This document shows positions 25,770-34,117 of a DNA stretch of 64,000 nucleotides, piece by piece (position 1 is the first letter of the stretch; each line of letters starts with the position of its first letter). Made by a program: the position numbers and the translations under genes. Under the pieces are notes generated by a model. The model made no database searches, was not told the DNA's origin, and saw nothing but the letters and a program-made list of their open reading frames with translations. The DNA comes from Chitinophagaceae bacterium (lineage in GTDB: Bacteria; Bacteroidota; Bacteroidia; Chitinophagales; Chitinophagaceae): contig JAHBTK010000004.1 of NCBI GenBank assembly GCA_019638625.1, forward strand, positions 620,001 through 684,000, in the 5' to 3' direction.

Positions 25770-26831
25770 ATGAAGAAGATCGTATTTGATTGCGAAAGGA
25801 TGAAATATGCCAATACCGGGCTATATCACTACTGCCTGAACCTCGGCAGGCAGATCCATGAAAAGCTAAAAAATTCACCGGAAGAAGACATTACTTTTTT
25901 TTCGCCAGCTTCTGTACAGCCTGTTCTGGGACATGATACACAACATATCACCCAACATCCGTTGCAAAAGTTCTACATGCCGTTGCTTAATGGATATGAT
26001 ATCTGGCATAGCACCTACCAGAATTCCAGCTATATGCCGAAGCGGAATAAGAAGATCAAAGTAGTGTTGAGCATACACGATCTCAATTTTTTACATGAGA
26101 ATAAGGTAGAAGCCAAAAGAAAAAAATACCTTACCCACTTACAGGAGAACATCAATCGTAGCGACGCCATCATATGTATCTCTGATTTCTGCCGGAAAGA
26201 TGTATTGGCACATTGTGATGTAAAAAACAAGCCGGTTCATGTTATTCTAAATGGAACCAATCATTTATCCGCTCCGGATCTCGGGAACCATTCCTACAAG
26301 CCCCGAAAACCATTCCTGTTTTCCCTGGGCGTTATTTGTCCCAAGAAAAATTTTCATGTGTTGCTACCCTTATTAAAACTGAACCGCCACCTGGAGCTGC
26401 TGATTGCCGGCCGTACTAACGATACGGATTACCTGAAGTACATATACAATACCGCCTGCAAACTGGGGGTTGACAATAACCTGAGGATGCTGGGTAGTAT
26501 TTCCGAACCGGAAAAATCCTGGTACTACAGAAATTGTTATGCCTTCACTTTGCCGTCCATCGCCGAAGGGTTTGGATTGCCTGTTGCCGAGGCCATGTCG
26601 GTAGGCAAACCTGTCTTTCTTTCTGACAAAACCGCCTTACCGGAGATCGGCAGCAAATTTGCGTTCTATTTCCGGGATTTTTCGGAAGAGCATATGAACA
26701 GGGTTTTTAAGAAGGGAATGGAAGAGTATCGTGTCAAGAACATGAAGCCCGAGATTGTAAAACACAGTGAAAATTTCAAATGGGAAAAAGCGGTTGAACA
26801 GTATTTAAGTATTTACCGGTCCCTGTATTAA
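25770..26831 (+). CDS. Group 4 glycosyltransferase
   Basis: 353 residues. The GT-B fold is indicated by the N-terminal acceptor domain and the C-terminal donor site. KPFLFSLGVICPKKNFHVLL opens the nucleotide-sugar domain, and LPSIAEGFGLPVAEAMSVGK with TALPEIG is the E-x7-E donor-binding motif of GT4. Acts in the cytoplasm on lipid-linked glycan. It is preceded by 276 bases of AT-rich non-coding DNA, so it probably has its own promoter, and is followed after 8 bases by the ABC exporter gene. Confidence 0.9.
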   Translation: MKKIVFDCERMKYANTGLYHYCLNLGRQIHEKLKNSPEEDITFFSPASVQPVLGHDTQHITQHPLQKFYMPLLNGYDIWHSTYQNSSYMPKRNKKIKVVLSIHDLNFLHENKVEAKRKKYLTHLQENINRSDAIICISDFCRKDVLAHCDVKNKPVHVILNGTNHLSAPDLGNHSYKPRKPFLFSLGVICPKKNFHVLLPLLKLNRHLELLIAGRTNDTDYLKYIYNTACKLGVDNNLRMLGSISEPEKSWYYRNCYAFTLPSIAEGFGLPVAEAMSVGKPVFLSDKTALPEIGSKFAFYFRDFSEEHMNRVFKKGMEEYRVKNMKPEIVKHSENFKWEKAVEQYLSIYRSLY

Positions 26832-26839
26832 ATGAATAT

Positions 26840-28675
26840 ATGAAAATTTACAGAAGATTATTCAGCTACGCGAGACCTTTGGGTAGGTTCATTATCCCTT
26901 TTTCAGTTTTCACATTAGCCGCAGCTTTTTTTAGTGTGTTTCAATTCGCATTGATCATACCGCTGCTCAATTTTTTGTTTAATCCGGTGAGTGTGGAGGA
27001 TGCCGGCCGGTATGCTACGGCGCCCGAATTCAGTTTCAGCGCCGGGTTTTTCAAAGACTATTTTTATCACCTGATATACAACTTTAAGCAAAACGACCCG
27101 GCCTATGCGCTTTACTTCCTGGCGGCTACCATTGTAATTTCGGTTATACTCACAAATATATTCCGCTATATGGCGCAACGCACCCTGGTCAGCACCCGCA
27201 CCCTGCTGGTAAAACGCCTGCGGGAAGCACTGTTTGAAAAAATCAACAGGCTGCAACTCGGCTATTTTACAAAAGAACATAAAGGGGATCTAATTTCCCG
27301 TCTGAATACCGATGTATATGGCGTGGAGGCTGCCGCCGCCAGTTCTCTGGAAGTGCTCTTTAAAGAGCCTTCCCTGCTGATAGGCTACTTTATTGGGCTG
27401 TTTGCCATTTCCGGTAAACTCACTTTGTTTACCTTACTTATCATTCCTGTTTCAGCATTCGCTATCGCGGCCATCACCAAAAACCTGAAAAAAGAAGCCA
27501 GGGACGTACAGGCTTCTGCCGGCAGGCTGCTTACAATCATAGATGAAACCCTAGTGGGTATGCGCATTATCCGCTCTTTTAACGCTACCGGTTTTATCTT
27601 AAAAAGATTCAGCCGCGAAAACGACTTTTACCGCAAAGCCAGCCTGGCAAGCTTCAAAAAAAGAGAGCTGGCGCCTTCGTTTTCCGAAGCGGCCGGCGTT
27701 TTTGTAGTAGCCTGTATCCTGGTGTATGGCGGCGGGCTGGTATTATCTGCCGAGAGCGGGTTGCAGGCAGGTTCCTTTATCGCTTTTATCGCTATTTTTT
27801 CACAGGTCATTCGTCCCGCCAAAGCTATCGTAGTAGCGCTTTCCAATATTCAACTTGGGCAGGCATCCGGGGAACGCATACTGGAAATACTGGATAAACC
27901 AGTAGAGATTGCCGACCGCCCCGGCGCTGTTGAGCTGAAATCTTTTAATGATGCTATCGAATTAAAGGATGTATCGTTTGGCTATAATGAAAAAGAAGTG
28001 CTGAAAAATATTGATTTAAGAATTGAAAAGGGTAAAACCATTGCCCTGGTTGGTCCTTCCGGCGTAGGGAAGTCTACCATTGCCGACCTGATCCCGCGTT
28101 TTTATGAGGCTACTTCTGGTGCCGTGCTGGTGGATGGTAAAGACGTAAGAGACTATACGATGGAATCTCTCCGCAGTCATATGAGCTTTGTTACGCAGGA
28201 GATCATTTTATTCAACGATACCATCTTTAACAATATAGCCCTGGGCAAGCCCGACGCGGGCATGGAAGAAGTAATAGAGGCTGCAAAAATCGCCAATGCT
28301 CATGACTTTATCATGCAAACGGAGAATGGCTACAATACGATTATCGGCGACCGGGGTATCCGGCTTTCCGGCGGGCAGCGGCAACGGTTGAGCATTGCAA
28401 GGGCCGTATTCAAAAACCCCTCTATCCTGATCCTGGATGAAGCCACTTCTGCATTGGACACCGAATCGGAAAAACTGGTACAGGATGCGTTGAACAACCT
28501 GATGACAGGCCGAACCACCCTGGTAATTGCCCACAGGCTGAGCACCATTAAGGAAGCGGATGAGATCATTATTATGCAGGATGGAGAAATAATTGAACGG
28601 GGAAATCACTACGAACTTATCGGGATAGAGGAAAGCGTGTATCGCCGCCTGACCCTGATGCAGAAAATTGCTTAA
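26840..28675 (+). CDS. ABC exporter, fused permease/ATPase (MsbA-like)
   Basis: 611 residues. The N-terminal ~330 residues form a six-helix transmembrane domain; the rest is the ATPase with Walker A GPSGVGKST near 404, the Q-loop VTQEI, signature LSGGQRQRLSIARAV near 508, Walker B ILILDEATSALD near 530 and the H-loop IAHRLST. Homologues move lipid-linked molecules such as lipid A or glycolipids across the inner membrane. Following directly on a glycosyltransferase gene, it probably flips the product of this cluster. Confidence 0.92.
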   Translation: MKIYRRLFSYARPLGRFIIPFSVFTLAAAFFSVFQFALIIPLLNFLFNPVSVEDAGRYATAPEFSFSAGFFKDYFYHLIYNFKQNDPAYALYFLAATIVISVILTNIFRYMAQRTLVSTRTLLVKRLREALFEKINRLQLGYFTKEHKGDLISRLNTDVYGVEAAAASSLEVLFKEPSLLIGYFIGLFAISGKLTLFTLLIIPVSAFAIAAITKNLKKEARDVQASAGRLLTIIDETLVGMRIIRSFNATGFILKRFSRENDFYRKASLASFKKRELAPSFSEAAGVFVVACILVYGGGLVLSAESGLQAGSFIAFIAIFSQVIRPAKAIVVALSNIQLGQASGERILEILDKPVEIADRPGAVELKSFNDAIELKDVSFGYNEKEVLKNIDLRIEKGKTIALVGPSGVGKSTIADLIPRFYEATSGAVLVDGKDVRDYTMESLRSHMSFVTQEIILFNDTIFNNIALGKPDAGMEEVIEAAKIANAHDFIMQTENGYNTIIGDRGIRLSGGQRQRLSIARAVFKNPSILILDEATSALDTESEKLVQDALNNLMTGRTTLVIAHRLSTIKEADEIIIMQDGEIIERGNHYELIGIEESVYRRLTLMQKIA

Positions 28676-28881
28676 CCTGTCTGGAGCCCGTAAGATTCTG
28701 AGATCTTATAGCTTTTACCTACTAATGCTAATTGTAGTTTTACAATACGCCATTTTAATTCAGCATAGCAATAAGTATGTTGATCTCCCTGTTGCTCATG
28801 TTTTTAAGCTACCGATTGATTTTTCCCGGGCTGCAAAAAGTTATTCGGTTACTGCGCTGTATAGCGCCTTATGCATAACCA

Positions 28882-29172
28882 TTAATAATACAATGGCGAT
28901 TGGCTGGTATGGCGCATACGTACAATATGGATCGTATTTTTTGTTATCCGGTAAGAAACCCGGTAACGGTATTTCTCAAATGCACGCCAGCTTCCGTCGT
29001 TGTTTTTTTTATATTTATCCGGGGGAAACATTTCAGGGTGTGCCGCAATCTTATCAGCAATGTCCAGCAGGGTGGTAACTACTTTCGTGGCATTTTTCGG
29101 AGAATCCTCGTATATGTAGGCAAAGGCTTTCTTTAATTCGGCAGCGGCTTGGGAAGCCCACACAGTTACCAT
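28882..29172 (-). CDS. RelE/ParE-family toxin
   Basis: 96 residues. WASQAAAELKKAFAYIYEDS forms the N-terminal helices, and YRYRVSYRITKNTIHIVRMR carries the conserved basic beta strands of the fold, ending RHTSQSPLYY. RelE members cut mRNA in the ribosome and ParE members poison gyrase; sequence alone does not decide which. It overlaps the end of the antitoxin gene by 7 bases, antitoxin first, as usual. Confidence 0.87.
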   Translation of the reverse strand: MVTVWASQAAAELKKAFAYIYEDSPKNATKVVTTLLDIADKIAAHPEMFPPDKYKKNNDGSWRAFEKYRYRVSYRITKNTIHIVRMRHTSQSPLYY

Positions 29173-29381
29173 TTAGCTACTTCTTTGCGCAATTGATCAT
29201 TGGTAATGTAATTGCCCTTCATTATTTCCGCCTCGCCTTCTTCCAGTTCCTGGTTATATTCTTCCAGCGTTTGCGGTCGGTCTATTGTCTGGAAGCCGAT
29301 ACCCATTAATTTAAGGGTGCGCAGCAGCCATTCTCTTTTAGAAGCATCATTTATCCCGTCAAAATCAATAAGAATATCCAT
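29166..29381 (-). CDS. Antitoxin of the RelE/ParE pair
   Basis: 71 residues, strongly acidic in the middle: LEEYNQELEEGEAEIMKGNY. The C-terminal part ITNDQLRKEVAKW is a short amphipathic helix that normally wraps around the toxin. The N-terminal part lacks a recognisable DNA-binding fold. Identified by its small size, charge and overlap with the toxin gene. Confidence 0.82.
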   Translation of the reverse strand: MDILIDFDGINDASKREWLLRTLKLMGIGFQTIDRPQTLEEYNQELEEGEAEIMKGNYITNDQLRKEVAKW

Positions 29382-29546
29382 AACCCTGATTTTTAGATAA
29401 AGTTACAAAATACAACTTATTTCTTCAGGCGATGTTTTACGCCGGGTAAATAATCAATAAAGCAAATACATGACCGGCCTGGCAGCATAAACCTTAAAGC
29501 ACCGGTAGGATGGCTGCCGGTCGGGAAAAAGCAGCGCTATATAACC

Positions 29547-30185
29547 CTACAGGCTTTCGCTTGTCCCCCTGAATGCATTAATAACATCAATAACGGATGG
29601 AAAAGTATTGTGAAATTTTTCCTCAACAAACGCTACCGGTACCCACTCAATCTCTGCAATATCCTCTTCCGTCTGAGGTTGTAACGGTTCCGTTTTTTTT
29701 GCCTGCATAGCATACCACCAGGATTCCTTTAGAATATGCTTTCCGAATTCATTATAAGTATGGTAGGTAGTCAGCAAATGCTTCTGCAGTTGAATTTTCC
29801 GCAGTCCGGTTTCCTCCTGCACCTCTCTTACGGCGCATTCTTCCAGGCTTTCTCCCTCATCCAGTTTACCTTTTGGCAAATCCCATTTACTCCGTCGCAG
29901 GATCATTAAGAGTTCCCCGGCCTTGTTTTGCACCAGCCCGCCTGCCGCTTGTACGATGATAAAATGATGCCAGAACATTTTTTTCAGTTTCGCTAAATCA
30001 TCTCCGAACAAAATACCGGCATGAAAATCAGGTTTAACGATCTCGTGCAACAGCGATTTGATGGCATGATGGGACACTTCGTCAATAAAGACCACATCCG
30101 GGTGATGCCGGTACGTTTCTATTTCCGGGCTTATTTCATCACAAAGGAATACCGGCTTATCCCCAAAGTATATTTTCAATACCAT
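29547..30185 (-). CDS. Nudix hydrolase
   Basis: 212 residues. The Nudix box spans residues 106-128 (GKLDEGESLEE, then REVQEETGL), with the Mg2+-binding glutamates intact; FIIVQAAGGLVQNKAGELLM precedes it. An N-terminal extension of about 75 residues is found in a Bacteroidota subgroup. These enzymes hydrolyse nucleoside diphosphates linked to another group; the substrate is not predictable. Divergent from pyrE with a 27-base gap, so promoters must overlap. Confidence 0.9.
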   Translation of the reverse strand: MVLKIYFGDKPVFLCDEISPEIETYRHHPDVVFIDEVSHHAIKSLLHEIVKPDFHAGILFGDDLAKLKKMFWHHFIIVQAAGGLVQNKAGELLMILRRSKWDLPKGKLDEGESLEECAVREVQEETGLRKIQLQKHLLTTYHTYNEFGKHILKESWWYAMQAKKTEPLQPQTEEDIAEIEWVPVAFVEEKFHNTFPSVIDVINAFRGTSESL

Positions 30186-30212
30186 ATATCTTCAATTTAT
30201 TAATTTCGCGGC

Positions 30213-30842
30213 ATGACAAACGAAAAAGCCGTAGCCGAAAAACTGCTACAAATTAAAGCTATCCGTCTAAACCTGCAAGAGCCGTTTACCTGGGCTTCCG
30301 GATGGAAAAGCCCCATTTATTGTGATAACAGAAAAACCCTATCCTTTCCCTATACAAGAGATTTTATTAAATCGGAGTTATGCAACGTTATATTTGAGCA
30401 GTTTCCCGATGCCGGGGTAGTGGCAGGCGTTGCCACCGCCGGCATTGCCTGGGGAGCCATGGCTGCCGACCAGTTAAAACTTCCGTTCATATATGTACGC
30501 CCCAAGCCCAAGGAGCATGGGCTGGGTAACCAGATTGAAGGTTTCTACGAAGCCGGGCAGCGGATCGTGGTGGTGGAAGACCTGGTCTCTACCGGCAAAA
30601 GCAGCCTGCAGGTATGCGAAGTACTGCAGAAACAGGGACTGGTGATAGAAGGAATGGTTTCCATCTTCAACTACGGGTTTGATGTGGCCGCCGAAGCCTT
30701 TGATAAAGCAGGCATTCCCCTGAAATCACTGACCAATTACCCAACCCTGATCAGCCTGGCAGTGGAAAACGGAACTGTAAGCGAGGCAGAGCAAAATACT
30801 TTGTTAAACTGGCGGAAAGATCCTGCCAACTGGAATCCTTAA
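30213..30842 (+). CDS. pyrE: Orotate phosphoribosyltransferase
   Basis: 209 residues. It makes orotidine 5'-monophosphate from orotate and PRPP in pyrimidine synthesis. The PRPP-binding motif VVVEDLVSTGKSS lies near residues 118-130. FTWASGWKSPIYCDNR is the orotate-site N-terminal segment and VRPKPKEHGLGNQIEG the mobile loop with its catalytic Lys. Normal length and complete. Confidence 0.95.
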   Translation: MTNEKAVAEKLLQIKAIRLNLQEPFTWASGWKSPIYCDNRKTLSFPYTRDFIKSELCNVIFEQFPDAGVVAGVATAGIAWGAMAADQLKLPFIYVRPKPKEHGLGNQIEGFYEAGQRIVVVEDLVSTGKSSLQVCEVLQKQGLVIEGMVSIFNYGFDVAAEAFDKAGIPLKSLTNYPTLISLAVENGTVSEAEQNTLLNWRKDPANWNP

Positions 30843-30889
30843 CCGGGGTTTCTTACAATAATAATTGTATTTTTATAAAAATAACGATC

Positions 30890-31234
30890 ATGAAAAAGCT
30901 GGCTTTCTTCTTCGTATTCATATGTGGCTTTGCCATAAGCAGTAAGGCTCAATTGAAAAAACCGGTAACCGCTACAATAGCTACTCCTACCGTTCAGTGC
31001 GGTATGTGTAAAAAGAAAATAGAAGATTATATGAAACGCGAGGAAGGGGTGACAAAAGTGAATGTAAACTTCAAACAAAAGTATGCCACTGTTACCTATT
31101 TCCCGGACAGGACCAACCTGGAAAATGTAAAAACCGCTATAGCGAATGTAGGATATGATGCCGATGATATAAAAGCAAATGAAGACTCCTACAAAAAGCT
31201 CCCCACCTGCTGTAAGAAACCGGAAGACCAGTGA
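30890..31234 (+). CDS. Secreted heavy-metal-associated (HMA) domain protein
   Basis: 114 residues: signal peptide (core AFFFVFICGFAISSKA), then a ferredoxin-like HMA domain with VQCGMCKKKIEDYM, where the metal site is CxxC (Cys-Gly-Met-Cys), and a C-terminal pair of cysteines in KKLPTCCKKPEDQ. HMA domains carry Cu+ or Zn2+. Being exported, it would act in the periplasm. The CxxC spacing and domain order are clear; the metal is not. Confidence 0.82.
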   Translation: MKKLAFFFVFICGFAISSKAQLKKPVTATIATPTVQCGMCKKKIEDYMKREEGVTKVNVNFKQKYATVTYFPDRTNLENVKTAIANVGYDADDIKANEDSYKKLPTCCKKPEDQ

Positions 31235-32089
31235 TCAATAGCGGTATTCATACCGCATCATACCCAGCAGTTGCTTCTGTTTGTTAAAGCAGGCTTCCTC
31301 GGATTTAAGCCCGTTGGATTCGTATTGATACCTCCAGGTGAGGTAGTCTGTGCTGCCTCTCGTTACCGAAATTAGCTGGCTTAATCGTCCGTTTCCATCA
31401 TATTCAAACATAAAATCGGGTAGTAACTCCTTCAGCCGGGCATTGTACCTGACAATATCCGTTAGCCGGTCCTGGTCATCGTAATAATAATAAACCCGGT
31501 CTGTGATCCTGGTTCCGGTTTTCGTTATCTCCTCCACTACTCTTTGCTGTTCATCCAGTATAAAGGTCGCAATGAGGGTATCCCTGCCATCGCGAATATG
31601 CTGCATCTTCACCGGCAGCGCTCCTTCGTAAAACCAGACATGTTTTTCTTCCAGCCGGCTTTTTCCATCCTTACTGGCAGCCACACTGGAAATACCGGTG
31701 AGCTGCTTATCCTGGTTATAGGTATAGCTATAAGTGGTGATATTTTCGCCGGAGCTGTCAGCGGACTTCTCTATCAGTCCATTTTTGCCATACCATGTAG
31801 TGAGGGTGGAAGCAACGGTATTGGAAGACCGGCTTACCATCCTGGTAACAGAATAGTCTGCATTGAACGTCACATCACAACTAAAGCCCGGGGAACGCTC
31901 CCCGGTGGATTCTATGCTGATCACACTGACCCCCTTCACTTTATTGGCCCGGTAGCGTTCAATATCATTATTATTCCGGAACTGCAGAATATCATTGTAA
32001 TAGTATTGCGAAAAAGCAAACTGAAAGCAGATCAACCCTGCACATATAAAACTCAATCTTCTGAAACTGTTATAAAAGCGCTGCTTCAT
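31235..32089 (-). CDS. Secreted YD-repeat-like protein, unknown function
   Basis: 284 residues from ATG 32089, chosen because it puts the signal peptide (FICAGLICFQFAFSQ) at the N-terminus. The body has repeated segments of the type YSYTYNQDKQLTGISSV, YYYYDDQDRLTDIVRYN and FEYDGNGRLSQLIS, which are the YD/Rhs-type beta-hairpin units. It lacks the core motif and toxin end of real Rhs proteins. Probably a secreted beta-rich structural or adhesive protein. Its stop touches the end of the HMA gene. Confidence 0.65.
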   Translation of the reverse strand: MKQRFYNSFRRLSFICAGLICFQFAFSQYYYNDILQFRNNNDIERYRANKVKGVSVISIESTGERSPGFSCDVTFNADYSVTRMVSRSSNTVASTLTTWYGKNGLIEKSADSSGENITTYSYTYNQDKQLTGISSVAASKDGKSRLEEKHVWFYEGALPVKMQHIRDGRDTLIATFILDEQQRVVEEITKTGTRITDRVYYYYDDQDRLTDIVRYNARLKELLPDFMFEYDGNGRLSQLISVTRGSTDYLTWRYQYESNGLKSEEACFNKQKQLLGMMRYEYRY

Positions 32090-32126
32090 AGTGAGCAAAA
32101 GTATTATTTTTATCAAAATTTATTAG

Positions 32127-33329
32127 GTGTCACATTTCAGGGAAAGAACGGAAAAAGACTGTTTGAATTGCGGAGCGCAGGTTGCGGGAAGGTTTTGCCA
32201 GGTATGCGGACAGGAGAATGTGGATACCAAAGAAACATTCTGGCACCTGGTTACCCACTTTTTTAATGATGTTACCCACTATGACAACAAGTTCTTCAGC
32301 ACCATAAAGCTGCTTCTGCTAAAGCCGGGGCTACTGACCGCGGAGTACACACGTGGACGAAGAGCAGCCTACCTGCACCCCATACGGATGTATGTATTTA
32401 CCTCCGCTTTTTTCTTCCTTCTCTATTTCACGTTTTTCAATACTCCTTCAACATCGAAAAGAGAGGAAACAAATGCCACAATAGAAAGACTTGCAACCGC
32501 GGAAGCAGAGTATGACAGGTTGCTGGAAATGAAGCTTTTAACCAGAAACAGCGCTACAAAACAGGCAATCGATCAAGCCCTGCTGAAATACGAAAGCAAA
32601 ATCGCCCTGCTGAATGACAGCATCAAAAAAAGCGGGAGGAGCAGACAATCCCGTACCGGGAATGCTTCAAAATTGCAACCGGCAGCCCCTGCTGACACGC
32701 TCACGGCGCCGGCAGACGATGCTACTGCGGAAAACCCTGTTAAACAGCCGGAAGAGGCAGACACCTCCTTTCTCAATTTTGAGTTTTACCAGGATGAAGC
32801 AACCTACCGTGCAATACAGGATGAACTACCTGAAGGCAAAAGAGATGGGACCATGGAAAGATTGATGAAGGAGGAACTTCTCCGTTTTCACGAGAAGCAA
32901 AAAACCGACTCAGACAAAACGATCGCCAACATCCGGGAAAAGTTCAAACACTCCTTTCCCACCCTCTTGTTCGTTTCCCTTCCTTTTTTTGCCTGGTCAT
33001 TAAAGCTTCTGTACATCCGGCGAAGGAACTTTCTCTATGCAGACCATGGAATATTAGCCATTCACAGCTATTGCGGCATTTTTTTGCTGCTGCTTATTTA
33101 TTATTTCCTGGATGCCTTACTGGTCAAGCTGGATTGGTGGATCTTCTGGCTGTTAAGGACCATTACGGCGGTGTACATTATATATTTCGTGTACAAATCC
33201 ATGCGAAACTTTTACGGGCAGGGGCGGGCCAAAACCCTGCTGAAATATGTCCTCCTGTTTTTTATGACAGCGATCGTCATGGGCGTACTGGCATTGACCT
33301 TTTTAACAATTTCCGCCCTCAGGGCCTAA
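32127..33329 (+). CDS. DUF3667 membrane protein with zinc ribbon
   Basis: 400 residues, GTG start. The N-terminal zinc ribbon CLNCGAQVAGRFCQVCGQ has two CxxC pairs. The DUF3667 signature follows: FWHLVTHFFNDVTHYDNKFF and LLLKPGLLTAEYTRGRRAAY. The first helix (VFTSAFFFLLYFTFF) is at about 95-110, a long charged, coiled region with Ala/Pro-rich linker fills 115-280, and about three helices end the protein. Function unknown; widespread in Bacteroidota. mazG follows after 11 bases. Confidence 0.85.
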   Translation: MSHFRERTEKDCLNCGAQVAGRFCQVCGQENVDTKETFWHLVTHFFNDVTHYDNKFFSTIKLLLLKPGLLTAEYTRGRRAAYLHPIRMYVFTSAFFFLLYFTFFNTPSTSKREETNATIERLATAEAEYDRLLEMKLLTRNSATKQAIDQALLKYESKIALLNDSIKKSGRSRQSRTGNASKLQPAAPADTLTAPADDATAENPVKQPEEADTSFLNFEFYQDEATYRAIQDELPEGKRDGTMERLMKEELLRFHEKQKTDSDKTIANIREKFKHSFPTLLFVSLPFFAWSLKLLYIRRRNFLYADHGILAIHSYCGIFLLLLIYYFLDALLVKLDWWIFWLLRTITAVYIIYFVYKSMRNFYGQGRAKTLLKYVLLFFMTAIVMGVLALTFLTISALRA

Positions 33330-33340
33330 TACTTTAATAT

Positions 33341-34117
33341 ATGGATACAACGGGAAAATCATTTTTGAAACTGGTGGAAATAATGGATGACCTGAGGGAA
33401 AAATGTCCATGGGATAAAAAACAGACCATACACACGCTCAGGTCGCTTACCATAGAAGAAACCTACGAACTGGCAGACGCCATCACCGAAAATGACTGGC
33501 AGGGTATAAAAGAAGAGCTGGGGGACCTGATGCTGCACCTGGTTTTTTATGCCCGGCTCGCCCGCGAAGAGAACAGGTTTACACTGGAACAGGTCATAGA
33601 AGCCATCTGCCAAAAGCTGGTACAAAGACATCCCCATATTTACGGGGACGTGAAAGTGGAAAATGAAGAGGATGTAAAACGCAATTGGGAAAAACTAAAG
33701 TTAAAGGAAGGTAAAAAATCTGTTTTAGAAGGTGTTCCGGTATCCCTCCCCGCCACCGTAAAAGCGATCAGGCTGCAGGAAAAAGCCAGGCAGGTAGGGT
33801 TTGAATGGGAACAGGCCTCACAGGTGTGGGAAAAAGTGCGGGAAGAAACGGAAGAATTGCAGCAGGCAGTTCAGCAAAACAACCGGGAAGCCGTCGAAGA
33901 GGAGTTTGGAGACCTCATCTTTTCATTAATAAACTATGCACGGTTTTTGCAGATTGATGCGGAAACGGCGCTTGAAAAAACAAATCGTAAATTTATCAAC
34001 AGATTTACCGGGATGGAAAAGGCAGCGCTGGCGGACGGTAAGAACCTGGAGCAAATGACACTGGAAGAAATGGATGAGATATGGAACAGTGTTAAAAAGC
34101 AAAACAAGCACTCTTGA
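33341..34117 (+). CDS. mazG: Nucleoside triphosphate pyrophosphohydrolase MazG
   Basis: 258 residues with two MazG domains. The first carries LTIEETYELADAI and KEELGDLMLHLVFYARLA, the second VREETEELQQAV and EEFGDLIFSLINYARF, each with the EExxE / ExxD metal-binding residues. It hydrolyses NTPs, including aberrant ones, to NMP and pyrophosphate. Full length. Its TGA overlaps the TTG start of the histidine kinase by four bases, so the two are translationally coupled. Confidence 0.94.
   Translation: MDTTGKSFLKLVEIMDDLREKCPWDKKQTIHTLRSLTIEETYELADAITENDWQGIKEELGDLMLHLVFYARLAREENRFTLEQVIEAICQKLVQRHPHIYGDVKVENEEDVKRNWEKLKLKEGKKSVLEGVPVSLPATVKAIRLQEKARQVGFEWEQASQVWEKVREETEELQQAVQQNNREAVEEEFGDLIFSLINYARFLQIDAETALEKTNRKFINRFTGMEKAALADGKNLEQMTLEEMDEIWNSVKKQNKHS

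Noticed and set aside
28668..29078. Open frame on the + strand after the ABC exporter gene, starting with a hydrophobic segment
   Set aside because: Its second half is antisense to the RelE/ParE toxin gene, the sequence becomes low-quality there, and no family resemblance is seen.
31235..32089. True Rhs toxin
   Set aside because: Only a few YD-like units with a signal peptide; no core motif, no toxin domain, no immunity gene beside it.
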